Positions 27,298 through 36,803 of a DNA stretch of 64,000 nucleotides are shown here, in pieces. Below the pieces are notes generated by a model. It did not search any database and was not told the origin of the DNA. It saw nothing but the letters and a program-made list of their open reading frames with translations. Within the stretch, counting starts at the first letter, position 1; the number at the start of each line of letters is the position of its first letter. This DNA comes from Streptococcus mitis. Lineage in GTDB: Bacteria; Bacillota; Bacilli; Lactobacillales; Streptococcaceae. Position numbers and translations under genes: made by a program. The stretch lies in the NCBI RefSeq assembly GCF_000722695.1, contig NZ_JPFU01000013.1:62001-126000 (forward strand), read 5' to 3'.

Positions 27298-29318
27298 AAT
27301 AATCCCTCCGAAATGTATTTAGGAACTTTCCAAGTATTTTGGTCATCTTCAAAATACAATAGACTTGATGCAAAGGCAGATTTTTTGTTCACTTTATCCC
27401 TAGCAAAATGATACAAATCGTAAATATCACTTTTACTAAAACTCTTAAGCGCCTCATATTCTATTAAATTCTCTTTATTATCTAAGATAAACTGACTATT
27501 CAAGCTAATAAAAGCATCTTCAAAACTAGCTGGCTGATAGCTACTCTCTGGATTGCCAATTTGATATGCGATACGAATGCTATTATCTGAATTGATTTTG
27601 TCTTCAAAACGTTTATTACTAACTGCTAAAAAATTATTATCCCCAGAAATATCAAAAAAATTTTTAATTGATGAATTTGAAGTAGTTGTTGCTTTTTGGG
27701 CTGAACAAGAAGTAAGACGACCGTTTTTTTTCTTCTTTACTGGATCAATGTCAGTAATAATCAATATTCTAAGCTCTAAAAATTCAAATAATTTCCTAAA
27801 TACTTGTGAATGAGCACCTGTTTCAATAATAGAGATATTTTGCGAAAGCAAGGGCATGATAGTAGAATTTTGTTGAACTGGGTTAGCTACATCCACTTTT
27901 TTCATCATTGTTGGTAGTAAAATTCTTTCTGTATCACCTTCAATACAAATAACTTTATCAGAAAAAAATAATTCACTACTATTTAAAGTCAGATATTGCT
28001 TCACAAATTTATATCCGAGTCTATCTGTACCATATTCTTCTTTTAAAGAATTAAAAGCCTTCGCTGTGGCAGTACCATTATTGCGCTTAAAATAAATTAA
28101 ATCATCAAAATCACAATCAGATACAATATGCGATGAATGAGTTGTAATTAAGGACTGGATGTCACATGCACTACTTTTTTCTTTAAGCTCCTTTACATGT
28201 TCTGCTAATAAATCTTTGATATTCTTGATAAAAATATACTGTAATTGTGGATGCGTATGCGATTCTGGCTCTTCAATATAAACTAGGTTAATATCTGCAG
28301 GGTCTTGTTTTATATCTGCCATTACAGTCTCAATTTCAAAAATTATTCCATATAGATTTAAATATCCCAAACCATTATATGTCTCAGGTAATAGACTATC
28401 ATCATGTTTATAATACAACGTCGTATTATTACTTAAAATATCCTTCTCAGACAGTGATGAATAAATTGCCAACTCTGCTTCACTATTATTTCCACCAAAT
28501 CTTTTTACTCGTTCAAAAACTGGAGTAAATATTCCTTCGTTACTATCATCACCACTATAAGCTTTCGTTAAAGTTTCATCCGCCTTTAAAATTGCAGATT
28601 GAAGTAAATTAATTGCATTACTGTCAATAGCTTCGCCATTATTTAATTTATAAAATCGATTTGACGTCTTAGACAATGAATGGTTATTTTCTTTATTAGA
28701 TACTTCTCGACTAGCACTGATCCCTCTTACTTTAATAATTTTATGAACATCTTTCATTTCAAGTAAATCAGATTTTTCTTCTGTTAATTTTTGAGTAGAA
28801 GGATTGTATCCCAGTGAGTAAATCTGCATTTCGAAAAGTTTACTCATATTTTTCTTCATGAACGACTCAAATCTTGAAAAATCATCTATAAAATCACTAA
28901 CTTGAAGATTTAAGTCACGAAGTTTTTGAATAGGGATTATATACGTAAATTCAAGAATAATAAAATTGTTATCGGGATTTAAATCCATCATGAATGTTTG
29001 GATATTTTGATACGAATCTATTTCCGAATATTGAATCCAAATTTGAAGACTAGTACCTAAAATAGGTTCCCAGTCTTTCTCAGAAATATCAGAAAATAAC
29101 TTTACTTTTTCATAAATTTCTTTTCTATGACTTAAGCTAATATCTTCCCATGTTAAGGTATTACTAGAATTCTTATTGAATATCTTTTCTAACACAGATA
29201 AAACCGAAGTTTTACCACAATTATTTTTACCAACAATTAAAGATAAATCATTTTTCAACTCTAGAGAAAAATCCTTCAATAATCGATAATTTTGTACATA
29301 AATTTTTTTAATTTTCAT
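27279..29318 (-). CDS. OLD-family ATP-dependent nuclease, Gabija GajA-like
   Basis: A 679-residue protein with an N-terminal ABC-type ATPase (Walker A VGKNNCGKTSVLS at about residues 29-41; VYIEEPESHTHPQ Walker B further on) and a C-terminal TOPRIM nuclease domain (CIEGDTERILLP at about residue 455; ILIITDIDP at about 523). This is the class 2 OLD layout, paired with a UvrD-like helicase as in Gabija. The start at 29318 (MKIKKIYVQNYR) is chosen over the in-frame codon at 29360: it has GAGGGAAATT just upstream and the extension is only the translated GATAGA repeat. It overlaps pezT by 11 bases. Longer than B. cereus GajA. Confidence 0.84.
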   Translation of the reverse strand: MKIKKIYVQNYRLLKDFSLELKNDLSLIVGKNNCGKTSVLSVLEKIFNKNSSNTLTWEDISLSHRKEIYEKVKLFSDISEKDWEPILGTSLQIWIQYSEIDSYQNIQTFMMDLNPDNNFIILEFTYIIPIQKLRDLNLQVSDFIDDFSRFESFMKKNMSKLFEMQIYSLGYNPSTQKLTEEKSDLLEMKDVHKIIKVRGISASREVSNKENNHSLSKTSNRFYKLNNGEAIDSNAINLLQSAILKADETLTKAYSGDDSNEGIFTPVFERVKRFGGNNSEAELAIYSSLSEKDILSNNTTLYYKHDDSLLPETYNGLGYLNLYGIIFEIETVMADIKQDPADINLVYIEEPESHTHPQLQYIFIKNIKDLLAEHVKELKEKSSACDIQSLITTHSSHIVSDCDFDDLIYFKRNNGTATAKAFNSLKEEYGTDRLGYKFVKQYLTLNSSELFFSDKVICIEGDTERILLPTMMKKVDVANPVQQNSTIMPLLSQNISIIETGAHSQVFRKLFEFLELRILIITDIDPVKKKKNGRLTSCSAQKATTTSNSSIKNFFDISGDNNFLAVSNKRFEDKINSDNSIRIAYQIGNPESSYQPASFEDAFISLNSQFILDNKENLIEYEALKSFSKSDIYDLYHFARDKVNKKSAFASSLLYFEDDQNTWKVPKYISEGLLWLREQ

Positions 29319-30111
29319 AATTTCCCTCTCTATCTCTATCTCTATCTCTATCTCTATCACACAACTCTCTCAACCGTTCCTGTCCCACCTTCAACATCTC
29401 TTTCTCTACCTGACTCCACTCGCCAAACAGTAAGTCTTGAAGAATATCTGCTGCTGCAGTCTTATCTTCTCCTGAATCATATACACAACTTCTATCTCGT
29501 TGGTAAATTTGAATTCTTTCAAAGATAGCTAGTTCTTCCAATTGTCGTGTATTATCAACTAGATGATTTACAATGAAATCATGATGTTCTTTTGGTGTTG
29601 CGCGAGCTTGATTTGGATTAATAGCGTACAGTTCTTCGTATCGGACAAGAGTGCTCAGATAGGACAGCTTAGGTTTTGTCGCAATCAAGGCTAATTGTAC
29701 TTCATATCCCTTATTTTTCAAGAGTTGTGCTGTTTTCTTTGGAATATCAATCGTTCGTAAAGTTCCCTCAATCAAAAGATTGTATCTCAAATGACTCAAT
29801 TCGGTTACTAAAGACTCTACCATTTTCCCTGCAAAATCTTTGGTGTATTCTACACTATCTTTGCCATATTCTTGCTGCAGTTCTAAATAGCGTGGATGCT
29901 GAGAACGAAAACTATCGCCATCTATGATAACAATATTTCCTTGAAATTCTTTCTGTTTAATACGATGAATTGTAGTTTTACCGGCACCACTTTGCCCTCC
30001 AAGCAAAATCGCTATAGGTTGCTTACTGGACTTTTTTCCTCTTGTCAGAGAACAAAGATTCCGCGCTAGAGCATGTTTGAATTCACTATCGGTATAATCT
30101 TGGATTTCCAT
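29308..30111 (-). CDS. pezT: PezT zeta-family toxin
   Basis: A 267-residue zeta toxin with the P-loop GGQSGAGKTTIHRI (about residues 38-51), DGDSFRSQHPRY and LLIEGTLRTIDIPKKT. Zeta toxins phosphorylate UDP-N-acetylglucosamine and so poison cell-wall synthesis. It shares one base (TAATG) with the antitoxin gene pezA. The C-terminus ends in an arginine-aspartate repeat (DRDRDRDRDRE) encoded by five GATAGA hexamers at 29329-29358, a tail longer than I expect for pneumococcal PezT (about 253 residues). Its end overlaps the start of the GajA-like gene, tying toxin and defence genes into one transcript. Confidence 0.93.
   Translation of the reverse strand: MEIQDYTDSEFKHALARNLCSLTRGKKSSKQPIAILLGGQSGAGKTTIHRIKQKEFQGNIVIIDGDSFRSQHPRYLELQQEYGKDSVEYTKDFAGKMVESLVTELSHLRYNLLIEGTLRTIDIPKKTAQLLKNKGYEVQLALIATKPKLSYLSTLVRYEELYAINPNQARATPKEHHDFIVNHLVDNTRQLEELAIFERIQIYQRDRSCVYDSGEDKTAAADILQDLLFGEWSQVEKEMLKVGQERLRELCDRDRDRDRDREGNYEN
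29329..29358. repeat. five tandem TCTATC hexamers at the pezT/gajA-like junction
   Basis: Five perfect TCTATC units (GATAGA on the coding strand) encode the Arg-Asp tail of PezT and lie immediately upstream of the ribosome-binding site of the next gene. Copy-number change would keep the pezT frame but alter its tail and the distance between the two translation signals. Confidence 0.9.
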
Positions 30112-30587
30112 TAGGCTACCATTCGTTTTTCAGATATCTCTAACATACGTTCAATTCCATCCAAATAACCGCTATATCTCTCTATTTCATCGAAATTTTC
30201 TACTAAATAGATATTCGTATGAATCAAATCAGATAGATCATCACTCATTAAAATCCAAGGATTAGATTCATCATCAATGCTAATTCCCTGACTATCTTGA
30301 TAACGATAGAGTCGTGATAATAGATTAGCACCTCTTTCCTTCACAATTTCAATTTTTAAAGTCAATTCATAATCTTCAACAGGATTCAGCATTTTATCTT
30401 CTCCTACAATATCGACATAAGATACATTAAACTTCTGACAAATGATATCTATTAGTTCCGTAGAGACTGAACTAGTTCCATTTTCATACCGACTTAAGCT
30501 ATTTCGAGAAATTCCTATAATTCGGGCAAATTCGGGTTGTGTTAAGTCATGTATTTTACGTAAGGATTTTATGTTCTTTCCAATCAT
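30111..30587 (-). CDS. pezA: PezA antitoxin and autorepressor
   Basis: A 158-residue antitoxin with an N-terminal XRE helix-turn-helix (LTQPEFARIIGISRNSLSRY) and a C-terminal helical domain that binds and blocks PezT. PezA represses its own operon as known for pneumococcal pezAT. The ribosome-binding site GAGGAG is six bases before the ATG, with a promoter and perfect palindrome upstream. As first gene of the operon it probably also controls the Gabija-like genes behind pezT. Confidence 0.93.
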   Translation of the reverse strand: MIGKNIKSLRKIHDLTQPEFARIIGISRNSLSRYENGTSSVSTELIDIICQKFNVSYVDIVGEDKMLNPVEDYELTLKIEIVKERGANLLSRLYRYQDSQGISIDDESNPWILMSDDLSDLIHTNIYLVENFDEIERYSGYLDGIERMLEISEKRMVA

Positions 30588-30614
30588 GGCAAACTCCTCT
30601 ATTTTTATAATTCA

Positions 30615-30620
30615 ATTATA
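30615..30620 (-). promoter_or_regulatory. -10 element of the pezA promoter
   Basis: The minus strand reads TATAAT here, 28 bases before the pezA start codon. A TTGGTG -35 lies 18 bases upstream within the palindrome at 30635-30656. This would drive pezA, pezT and the three downstream genes. Confidence 0.75.
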
Positions 30621-30634
30621 GCATAAAAAAGCAT

Positions 30635-30656
30635 AACGCACCAATTTTGGTGCGTT
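30635..30656. promoter_or_regulatory. PezA operator palindrome
   Basis: AACGCACCAA, two T's, then the exact complement TTGGTGCGTT form a perfect 10-bp inverted repeat covering the -35 region of the pezA promoter. A palindrome at this position fits autorepression by PezA. Confidence 0.75.
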
Positions 30657-30691
30657 GTTTCTTGTTTTTCTAGTCTAAACTTTACTTCTAT

Positions 30692-30731
30692 AAAAGCCAC
30701 CTAAAGAGTAATTCCTTTTTCGGTGGCTTTT
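30692..30731. terminator. hairpin at the right edge of the island
   Basis: AAAAGCCACC (30692-30701) pairs with GGTGGCTTTT (30722-30731). T-rich flanks on both strands allow it to work in either direction, for example as an extra stop for the protease transcript. Confidence 0.65.
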
Positions 30732-30754
30732 CAAAATACTATATATTTTAAAAC

Positions 30755-30816
30755 AAAACCACACAATGTTTCTTTCAGCTTAATTGAGTATAAAACTGAA
30801 ATCACTGTGTGGTTTT
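30755..30816 (-). terminator. terminator of the protease operon
   Basis: Outer arms AAAACCACACA (30755-30765) and TGTGTGGTTTT (30806-30816) enclose inner arms TTTCAG and CTGAAA, giving a long interrupted stem ending in T's. It lies 53 bases past the stop of the downstream metalloprotease gene. Confidence 0.75.
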
Positions 30817-30868
30817 ATTTTGAAGCTAGTTTTTGCCCAACATCATATTAAGTAGCAATTTGTTATAT

Positions 30869-33800
30869 TCATTTAAACAAAGGATTAAAGAAACCATCTG
30901 TATTTTTTAGTAGAGTTTTGAATACTTTGGACTTCAAGTCCACTGTATTTTTGAAATGATCTTTAATTTTCGGATCTGACATTCCCTCCAAATCTTTGCG
31001 AACTGCTTTATCAAATAAAGTGCGTAACTCATCATAGTTGCTAATATGGGTTCCATCAATATCGATAGCCTCAAAACCTTTCTTAGCTTTAACAAGAATT
31101 TCCCCGTACCAATGTCTCTTCCACTCTTCAAGGGTTTTAAAGTTTCCTTGCGATACTTTATTAATTATTAGCTTATCGCTTAGTAAACCATGGTTGTTTT
31201 TATCTGCTTCTGCTTTGTATTTATTAGATACATAACTGATAAAGCCATTTTCATAACCATAATAACCCCACATACGGAAAGCATTATGCTTAAATGATAA
31301 TGAACCAGGTGCACCATCACTCGTATTCCCACCGTAAATACCAGCCATCATATTGACATTCACGTAAGCTGAGTTTGGAGTGAAATCCTCTGGACGATAA
31401 ATTCCATTCCCTGGATTTCCATGTTTTGTCATAAAATTATTATCGATTAAATCATTGATGCTTGATAACTTCTTAGCTTTTTCTTCTTCATTCAAATCAC
31501 GAACTTTATCCCATTGATTAGGCGCTTTGAGCTTATTCAAATTGTCAATAGTCCGTATTGCCTTGTCAACTTTCTTGAACCACTTCGTATTAATATCTGA
31601 TACCCCTGATTCTAGAACTGCATCTGCTTCTAGATGATCTAGCATCATTAGTGCTTCATTATAGTTTTTCATATATCGATCAATGTCTTCACGAGTTTGA
31701 AGCTTATCAGGATTATAATTGTACCATTGGTCACCATCATTTTCACGATGATAGGCCATGTTAAGACCTAGAGCACCATACTCACCGTTACCTGTAGATT
31801 TATCAGGTGTTTGCAACATACCTTGAGCATATGCTTCAACGTCGGTGCCTTCACGATGACTATTTCCTCCAAAATATAACATACGGTCATTAACATGAGT
31901 TGTTTCATGTGTAAATGCTGAAATACCAAATTGACTAATCATATCCGTTACCATAAATAAGACTTTGTCATCATTATTTGGATTAGGGAATATTGAGGCC
32001 ATAGCGCCCATACGCCAGTCTCTATCATGGTGTCTCCATGTTGGACCATATAATTCACGAATTGGGGCTACAGGGTTACCTTTACTGTCAAATCCTCGAC
32101 GACCTACAGGAGAACCATTGTAGGTCTGATTATCCCAAACAGGTGTTGGTACCATATTTTGACTCTTAAGAAGTCTATCACGTACATTAGGTAGAGCTAA
32201 TCTTGACCAGAAATCAAGATAAGTTTGTTGCCCTTTAGCAACTTTATCAATTTCTTTCTTAAATTCGTTTCGAGATTCTTCTGTTAACTTACCATATTTC
32301 TCAAATGAGCTATAAGCCATTGTATTGTAAGTCGAAATCAAGAATATATGTGCATTCTTAAGAGTTAATAGAGGTAAGATCATACGATTATGAACACCAT
32401 TGTTCAAACCATCAAATGCACGATGTCGTTTGTTAACAAAATCTGGGTTCGTTGTTTTAGGCTCCACAACGTATACGTTCTTGGCCGCATGGATAAACCA
32501 ATCATTTAAATCAGTATCGTTAGTGAAGAGACGCATGTTGTAATCTAAGAAGCCATGTAATTCAGACTTACCAATAGTTCCACCAATCATATCACGATAA
32601 GCATCCAAAGTTCTGTCGCCCTTGATATTTCGCTCACTTGATCCAATTCGAATTAAGAAATCAAGAAGGTCAACTGACTTACCATAGAAGTCAGGTTTAA
32701 ACATCATCAAGTTCTTGATAGTCATATCCCCATACTTGATATCATAGTAACGATTAAGGTAAGTAAGAGCCATCACGATTTTAGCTTTATTTTCATCCAC
32801 TTTTTTAACAAGTGCTTTCATAGCCGCTTCGTCACTATTTAATTGATGGTCAGCATTTTCAATCAAAGATTTGACCAATTTATCAAGATTAGCTTTCGTT
32901 TCAGCAAAACTTTCTTCGAGATAAAGGTCTCGGATATAACCGTTTTTACGTTCCTCTGTATTTTCTTCAGCTCTATCCCGATTACCCATCAAGGCACGTA
33001 CTTCAGGAGAAATTAATTCAACAGTCGCTAACCTATCTTTAATGTCTTTAATCAATTGATCACGATTTTTATCAACCATGTTTGGTGTATAAACAATGTC
33101 ACCCAATCCATCGATACTATACTCACGAACTTGCGCTACTTTAGACTCTTTTTGATGAACAGCTTTGATTTCTTTAGTCTTATCTGCATAGTGAATCATC
33201 ACATGATCAATATCTGATAAATCGGTCACAAATTGACCATCCTTCATACCCGTAACAGAAAGGACTTCCTTCTTAGCTAAGTTTGAATCTTCTGCAAGTT
33301 TGTTACCTTGGTTAACAATCCACTCTTTGTTGTAGAACGGTTGAAGCTTTTCAATGTTGCGATAAGCTAGATCTCGATCTACTTTATAGTCTTGGGTTGA
33401 CTTATATTCATCTTCTTTTCTTGTTAAGAGGTTTAAGGTATTAACAATAGGGTCATGGATTTCATACTTGTCTGCTGAGATACCGTAAGATTCAATTTTC
33501 TTATCTGCTTCTACTTGGGAAATCGTTGAGATTCGTTTTGAGCGTTGATAAGAAGACAGACCTGTACTAACATCTTTCACGACATAATCACGATTCAATC
33601 GATTTCCAGAGAAATATCCGTCTTCATCATCAATATTGTGTGAACCAAAGAAGATTTCACCCTTGGAAACTTTCATCATGGAAACATTATCTTCAATAGC
33701 TCCCAAGACCCAGTTAGTGCTAATGAATCCTCCCACATCAACAGGATTTTCAATATCAATCGTCCCTTTCGCAACAGAGTGACGTACACTACCTTCTCTT

Positions 33801-36760
33801 CCAACAGTATAATTGTCCATACCATTACCTGAAACAGATACAATACCAGCTGCTTTTGCCCGTTTACCAGTAATTGTGGCATTTACAAAGGCCCTATCAA
33901 GGTTACCCTTCCAAATTTCTCCAACAATCCCTGCTAGGTTTTGCCCCTTATCTCCACCAGCATGTAATTTACCAATAAATGCAACATTGCGCATATTTGC
34001 TCCACGGTCTAACTTATTCACAATTCCTGCAATATTATTATTAGCGATAACACTACCTGTGACTTTAATATCTTCAACAGTTGCATTTTTCACCATATTA
34101 GCAACAGGTGCTATTCCGTCAGCCCAAGGCATATTGATATCCACATTACCTAAATTAATATTCTTCACTGAACCATTTTCAATACGATCAAATAAGGGAC
34201 GGGCAATATTATGAATCGTATATTGTTTACCATCAACACTTGATAAGTGTCCCTTAAACGTGCCTGGGACATATTGTTTAAAGGGTGTTGGTACATTCGT
34301 TGCATTCAAATCTGCTCCGATTTTAAATGTACCATTTTTATCGGCATTCATAGCATCTACTAAATCTTTAAAGTTATAGTAAACATTATCATCTTTAGGG
34401 CGAGGTTTTTCAATGTAATGAATGTATTCATTTCTAGTCTTAGATGGATCCACATGTTGAATCAAATCTTGAGCAGTTGCTGTAATTTTATAAAGTTCTT
34501 TTTCTTTTTCAGTTACCAACTCAATCTTATCAACTGCTAAACGTGTTACTTTATTATCACGACTAGTGATTTTTAAGTACATTTTCTTCACATCTTCATC
34601 TGAAGGTTTTTCAGTCATGAAATCACTAGGTGTTTCAGTACCATCATCATTTACCTTCACTAAATTAGTAGATGCTATATTTTTAATTTCAACTTTTTTC
34701 AAATCCAAGCGAAGTGGTTTCTCTTCTAATGTTGCAGTTTCTTCTCCCTTACCACGGTCATAGGTCATAGTGGTTTCTATCTTATAGTCCTTGTAGAATT
34801 TTAAATCTTCTACCTGCTTATCTAATTGCTCTGAAGTTAAATCTACTGTTTTGACAATTTCATTTCCATCTTTAATTGTCGCAGTAATTTTATTGATCTT
34901 GACTCCATCTGTATTAACCAAATGATAAGAAAGATTTGCGGAGCGGTCTAATACATTTGTATCTGTTCGCTCCAAAGTCAAAACAGGAGCCGTTTTTTCT
35001 TTAGGCTTTTCTTTTGTACCTTTTACAAGAATTTCAGGCTTCATTTCTTTCAAAATAGTTACTGTTTCAACTGGTTCACTAATTTTTTTGCCATGTAACT
35101 CTTCATAGCTAGTAACAATTTGACGTTCGCCATCCTCACCAATTTGTTTAACAGAATCATCGCCTATAAATTTGGTAGGATCAGATTCTTCTATAGTCGT
35201 TTTAGAAATAGTCTCGGTCCGGATATCGGTATGTAAAGAAGGCAACTCTTCTCTTTCTGATGCAACTTCTGAAACTGTAGATATTGGCTCAGTATATTCT
35301 GGCTTTTTGCTAACAGGTGGTTCAATCAAATTTCCATTTTCATCCACTCCTGTTGCACCTACTGGTTCCGTGTATGCTGGTTTTTCGCTGACAGGTGGTT
35401 CAATCAAGTTTCCATTTTCATCTACTCCTGTTGCACCTACTGGCTCAGTATATTCTGGCTTTTCGCTAACAGGTGGCTCAATCAAGTTTCCTTTTTCATC
35501 CACTCCTGTTGCACCTACTGGCTCAGTATATTCTGGCTTTTCGCTAACAGGTGGCTCAATCAAGTTTCCTTTTTCATCCACTCCTGTTGCACCTACAGGT
35601 TCAGTATATTCTGGTTTCTCAGTTTTAGGCGCTTTATCTGGAATTGTACCTACAGGAGCTGTGTACTCAGTTTTCTCTACTTTAGGCGCTTCGTCTGGGA
35701 CTGTACTTAAAGGAGCCGTATATTCTGATTTTTCATGAACTGCTGGTTCTACCTTCTCTGATACTACGGCTTCAGGTAATACTGGTTGAACTGCAGATTC
35801 TACCTTTTCTGAGACTACGGCTACTGGCAATTCTTGTTGAACTGCTGGTTCTACCTTTTCAGTGACTACAGCTTCTGGTGACGCTGGCTGAACTTCCGGT
35901 TCACCTTTTTCAGTTACAACAGCTTCTGATAATGCTGGTTGAACTGCTGGTTCACCTTTATCGGTTACGACTGCTTCGGATAAGGATGGTTGAACTTCAG
36001 GTTCCCCCTTTTCAGTGACTACAGCTGCTGGCAATTCTGGCTGAACTGTTGGTTCACCTTTGTCGGTTACGACTGCTTCGAATAAGGATGGTTGAACTTC
36101 AGGTTCCCCCTTTCCAGTAACTACAGCTGCTGGCAATTCAGGATGAACTGCTGGTTCTACTTTTTCTGAGACTACGGCTACTGGCAATTCTGGCTGAACC
36201 TCAGGTTCGCCTTTCTCTGCCACAACTTTGGGTTGCTCAACTGGCGAAACAGTTGATGCCGTAGAAACCGACGAAACCGTTCTATCATCAAGTTCCAAGT
36301 AACCAACATATCTATAACCAGAAATTTGCAACACACCATCACGTCCAGACTCATGGATGTTAGCATTCAAATTAAGTGCTGAAGTAGTTGATAGTGTAAC
36401 TAAACCTGTCGCCCCTATAATCAAAAATGTAGCTATTTTTTTATTTCTCTTATCTTTTGTAATAACTACAACAAGACTACCGATGGTCAATAAACCAAAT
36501 ACAGTCATAATAGATTGTGATTGACCAGTATTTGGTAGTGCGTCTTTCTCATAAACCAAAGCATATGATTCTTTTGATTCGTCAGGTCTACCTTGTTTGA
36601 GCTGATCACGTTCAGTTTGTGTCAAATTACTATAATCTAAGTAGTGATAAGTCGATGCACCAACAATTGACGGAGCAAATAAAAGACTTCCCAAGAATAC
36701 TGAGCCAACAATACCTTTTATTTTCCTAATGGAAAATTTATCTTTTTTTAATAATGACAA
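30869..36760 (-). CDS. IgA1 protease-type M26 zinc metalloprotease, cell-surface anchored
   Basis: A 1963-residue protease. A YSIRK-like signal (FSIRKIKGIVGSVFL) is followed by LPNTG at residues 75-79 and further hydrophobic helices, the unusual N-terminal anchor of the pneumococcal ZmpA/IgA1 family. Then come about nine 17-residue repeats (VVTEKGEPEVQPSLSEA type), four 26-residue repeats, a G5-like segment, the M26 N-terminal beta-helix-like region and the catalytic domain with HETTH at 1618-1622 and Glu1642, the H-E-x-x-H-(19)-E zinc set. The start is TTG at 36760 with AGAGGA upstream. Near rbgA, it fits zmpA (iga), although IgA1 cleavage is not proven by sequence. Confidence 0.9.
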   Translation of the reverse strand: MSLLKKDKFSIRKIKGIVGSVFLGSLLFAPSIVGASTYHYLDYSNLTQTERDQLKQGRPDESKESYALVYEKDALPNTGQSQSIMTVFGLLTIGSLVVVITKDKRNKKIATFLIIGATGLVTLSTTSALNLNANIHESGRDGVLQISGYRYVGYLELDDRTVSSVSTASTVSPVEQPKVVAEKGEPEVQPELPVAVVSEKVEPAVHPELPAAVVTGKGEPEVQPSLFEAVVTDKGEPTVQPELPAAVVTEKGEPEVQPSLSEAVVTDKGEPAVQPALSEAVVTEKGEPEVQPASPEAVVTEKVEPAVQQELPVAVVSEKVESAVQPVLPEAVVSEKVEPAVHEKSEYTAPLSTVPDEAPKVEKTEYTAPVGTIPDKAPKTEKPEYTEPVGATGVDEKGNLIEPPVSEKPEYTEPVGATGVDEKGNLIEPPVSEKPEYTEPVGATGVDENGNLIEPPVSEKPAYTEPVGATGVDENGNLIEPPVSKKPEYTEPISTVSEVASEREELPSLHTDIRTETISKTTIEESDPTKFIGDDSVKQIGEDGERQIVTSYEELHGKKISEPVETVTILKEMKPEILVKGTKEKPKEKTAPVLTLERTDTNVLDRSANLSYHLVNTDGVKINKITATIKDGNEIVKTVDLTSEQLDKQVEDLKFYKDYKIETTMTYDRGKGEETATLEEKPLRLDLKKVEIKNIASTNLVKVNDDGTETPSDFMTEKPSDEDVKKMYLKITSRDNKVTRLAVDKIELVTEKEKELYKITATAQDLIQHVDPSKTRNEYIHYIEKPRPKDDNVYYNFKDLVDAMNADKNGTFKIGADLNATNVPTPFKQYVPGTFKGHLSSVDGKQYTIHNIARPLFDRIENGSVKNINLGNVDINMPWADGIAPVANMVKNATVEDIKVTGSVIANNNIAGIVNKLDRGANMRNVAFIGKLHAGGDKGQNLAGIVGEIWKGNLDRAFVNATITGKRAKAAGIVSVSGNGMDNYTVGREGSVRHSVAKGTIDIENPVDVGGFISTNWVLGAIEDNVSMMKVSKGEIFFGSHNIDDEDGYFSGNRLNRDYVVKDVSTGLSSYQRSKRISTISQVEADKKIESYGISADKYEIHDPIVNTLNLLTRKEDEYKSTQDYKVDRDLAYRNIEKLQPFYNKEWIVNQGNKLAEDSNLAKKEVLSVTGMKDGQFVTDLSDIDHVMIHYADKTKEIKAVHQKESKVAQVREYSIDGLGDIVYTPNMVDKNRDQLIKDIKDRLATVELISPEVRALMGNRDRAEENTEERKNGYIRDLYLEESFAETKANLDKLVKSLIENADHQLNSDEAAMKALVKKVDENKAKIVMALTYLNRYYDIKYGDMTIKNLMMFKPDFYGKSVDLLDFLIRIGSSERNIKGDRTLDAYRDMIGGTIGKSELHGFLDYNMRLFTNDTDLNDWFIHAAKNVYVVEPKTTNPDFVNKRHRAFDGLNNGVHNRMILPLLTLKNAHIFLISTYNTMAYSSFEKYGKLTEESRNEFKKEIDKVAKGQQTYLDFWSRLALPNVRDRLLKSQNMVPTPVWDNQTYNGSPVGRRGFDSKGNPVAPIRELYGPTWRHHDRDWRMGAMASIFPNPNNDDKVLFMVTDMISQFGISAFTHETTHVNDRMLYFGGNSHREGTDVEAYAQGMLQTPDKSTGNGEYGALGLNMAYHRENDGDQWYNYNPDKLQTREDIDRYMKNYNEALMMLDHLEADAVLESGVSDINTKWFKKVDKAIRTIDNLNKLKAPNQWDKVRDLNEEEKAKKLSSINDLIDNNFMTKHGNPGNGIYRPEDFTPNSAYVNVNMMAGIYGGNTSDGAPGSLSFKHNAFRMWGYYGYENGFISYVSNKYKAEADKNNHGLLSDKLIINKVSQGNFKTLEEWKRHWYGEILVKAKKGFEAIDIDGTHISNYDELRTLFDKAVRKDLEGMSDPKIKDHFKNTVDLKSKVFKTLLKNTDGFFNPLFK
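35285..35610 (-). repeat. 78-bp tandem repeats in the downstream protease gene
   Basis: Four tandem copies encode the 26-residue unit EKPEYTEPVGATGVDE...KGNLIEPPVS with only a few changes. They lie between the anchor region and the G5-like segment and probably form a flexible spacer. Such repeats change copy number readily. Confidence 0.85.
35735..36240 (-). repeat. 51-bp tandem repeats in the downstream protease gene
   Basis: About nine full copies and a partial one encode a 17-residue unit of the type VVTEKGEPEVQPSLSEA. A related repeat occurs in the upstream protease gene (VVTDKGEPAVQPELSKA type), so the two genes share recombinable DNA. Confidence 0.85.
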
Positions 36761-36803
36761 TTGTAATCCTCTACCTTTACTTTTTATTTCCTAATAGCAA
36801 ACA

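Noticed and set aside
29318..29360. N-terminal extension of the OLD nuclease with Ile-Glu repeats
   Set aside because: It is only the out-of-frame translation of the GATAGA repeat in pezT; the ATG at 29318 has the ribosome-binding site.
10920..30680. GTCTAAAC at 10920-10927 and 30673-30680 as island attachment repeats
   Set aside because: The position is attractive, but eight matching bases between two stretches of a few hundred bases is expected by chance, and flanking bases do not extend the match.
35172..35738. 188-residue plus-strand ORF opposite the protease repeats
   Set aside because: Its regularity is the mirror of the 78-bp tandem repeat in the real minus-strand gene.
35285..36240. 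Tandem repeats as a possible CRISPR array
   Set aside because: The repeats are direct, without unique spacers, in frame and inside a protein gene.
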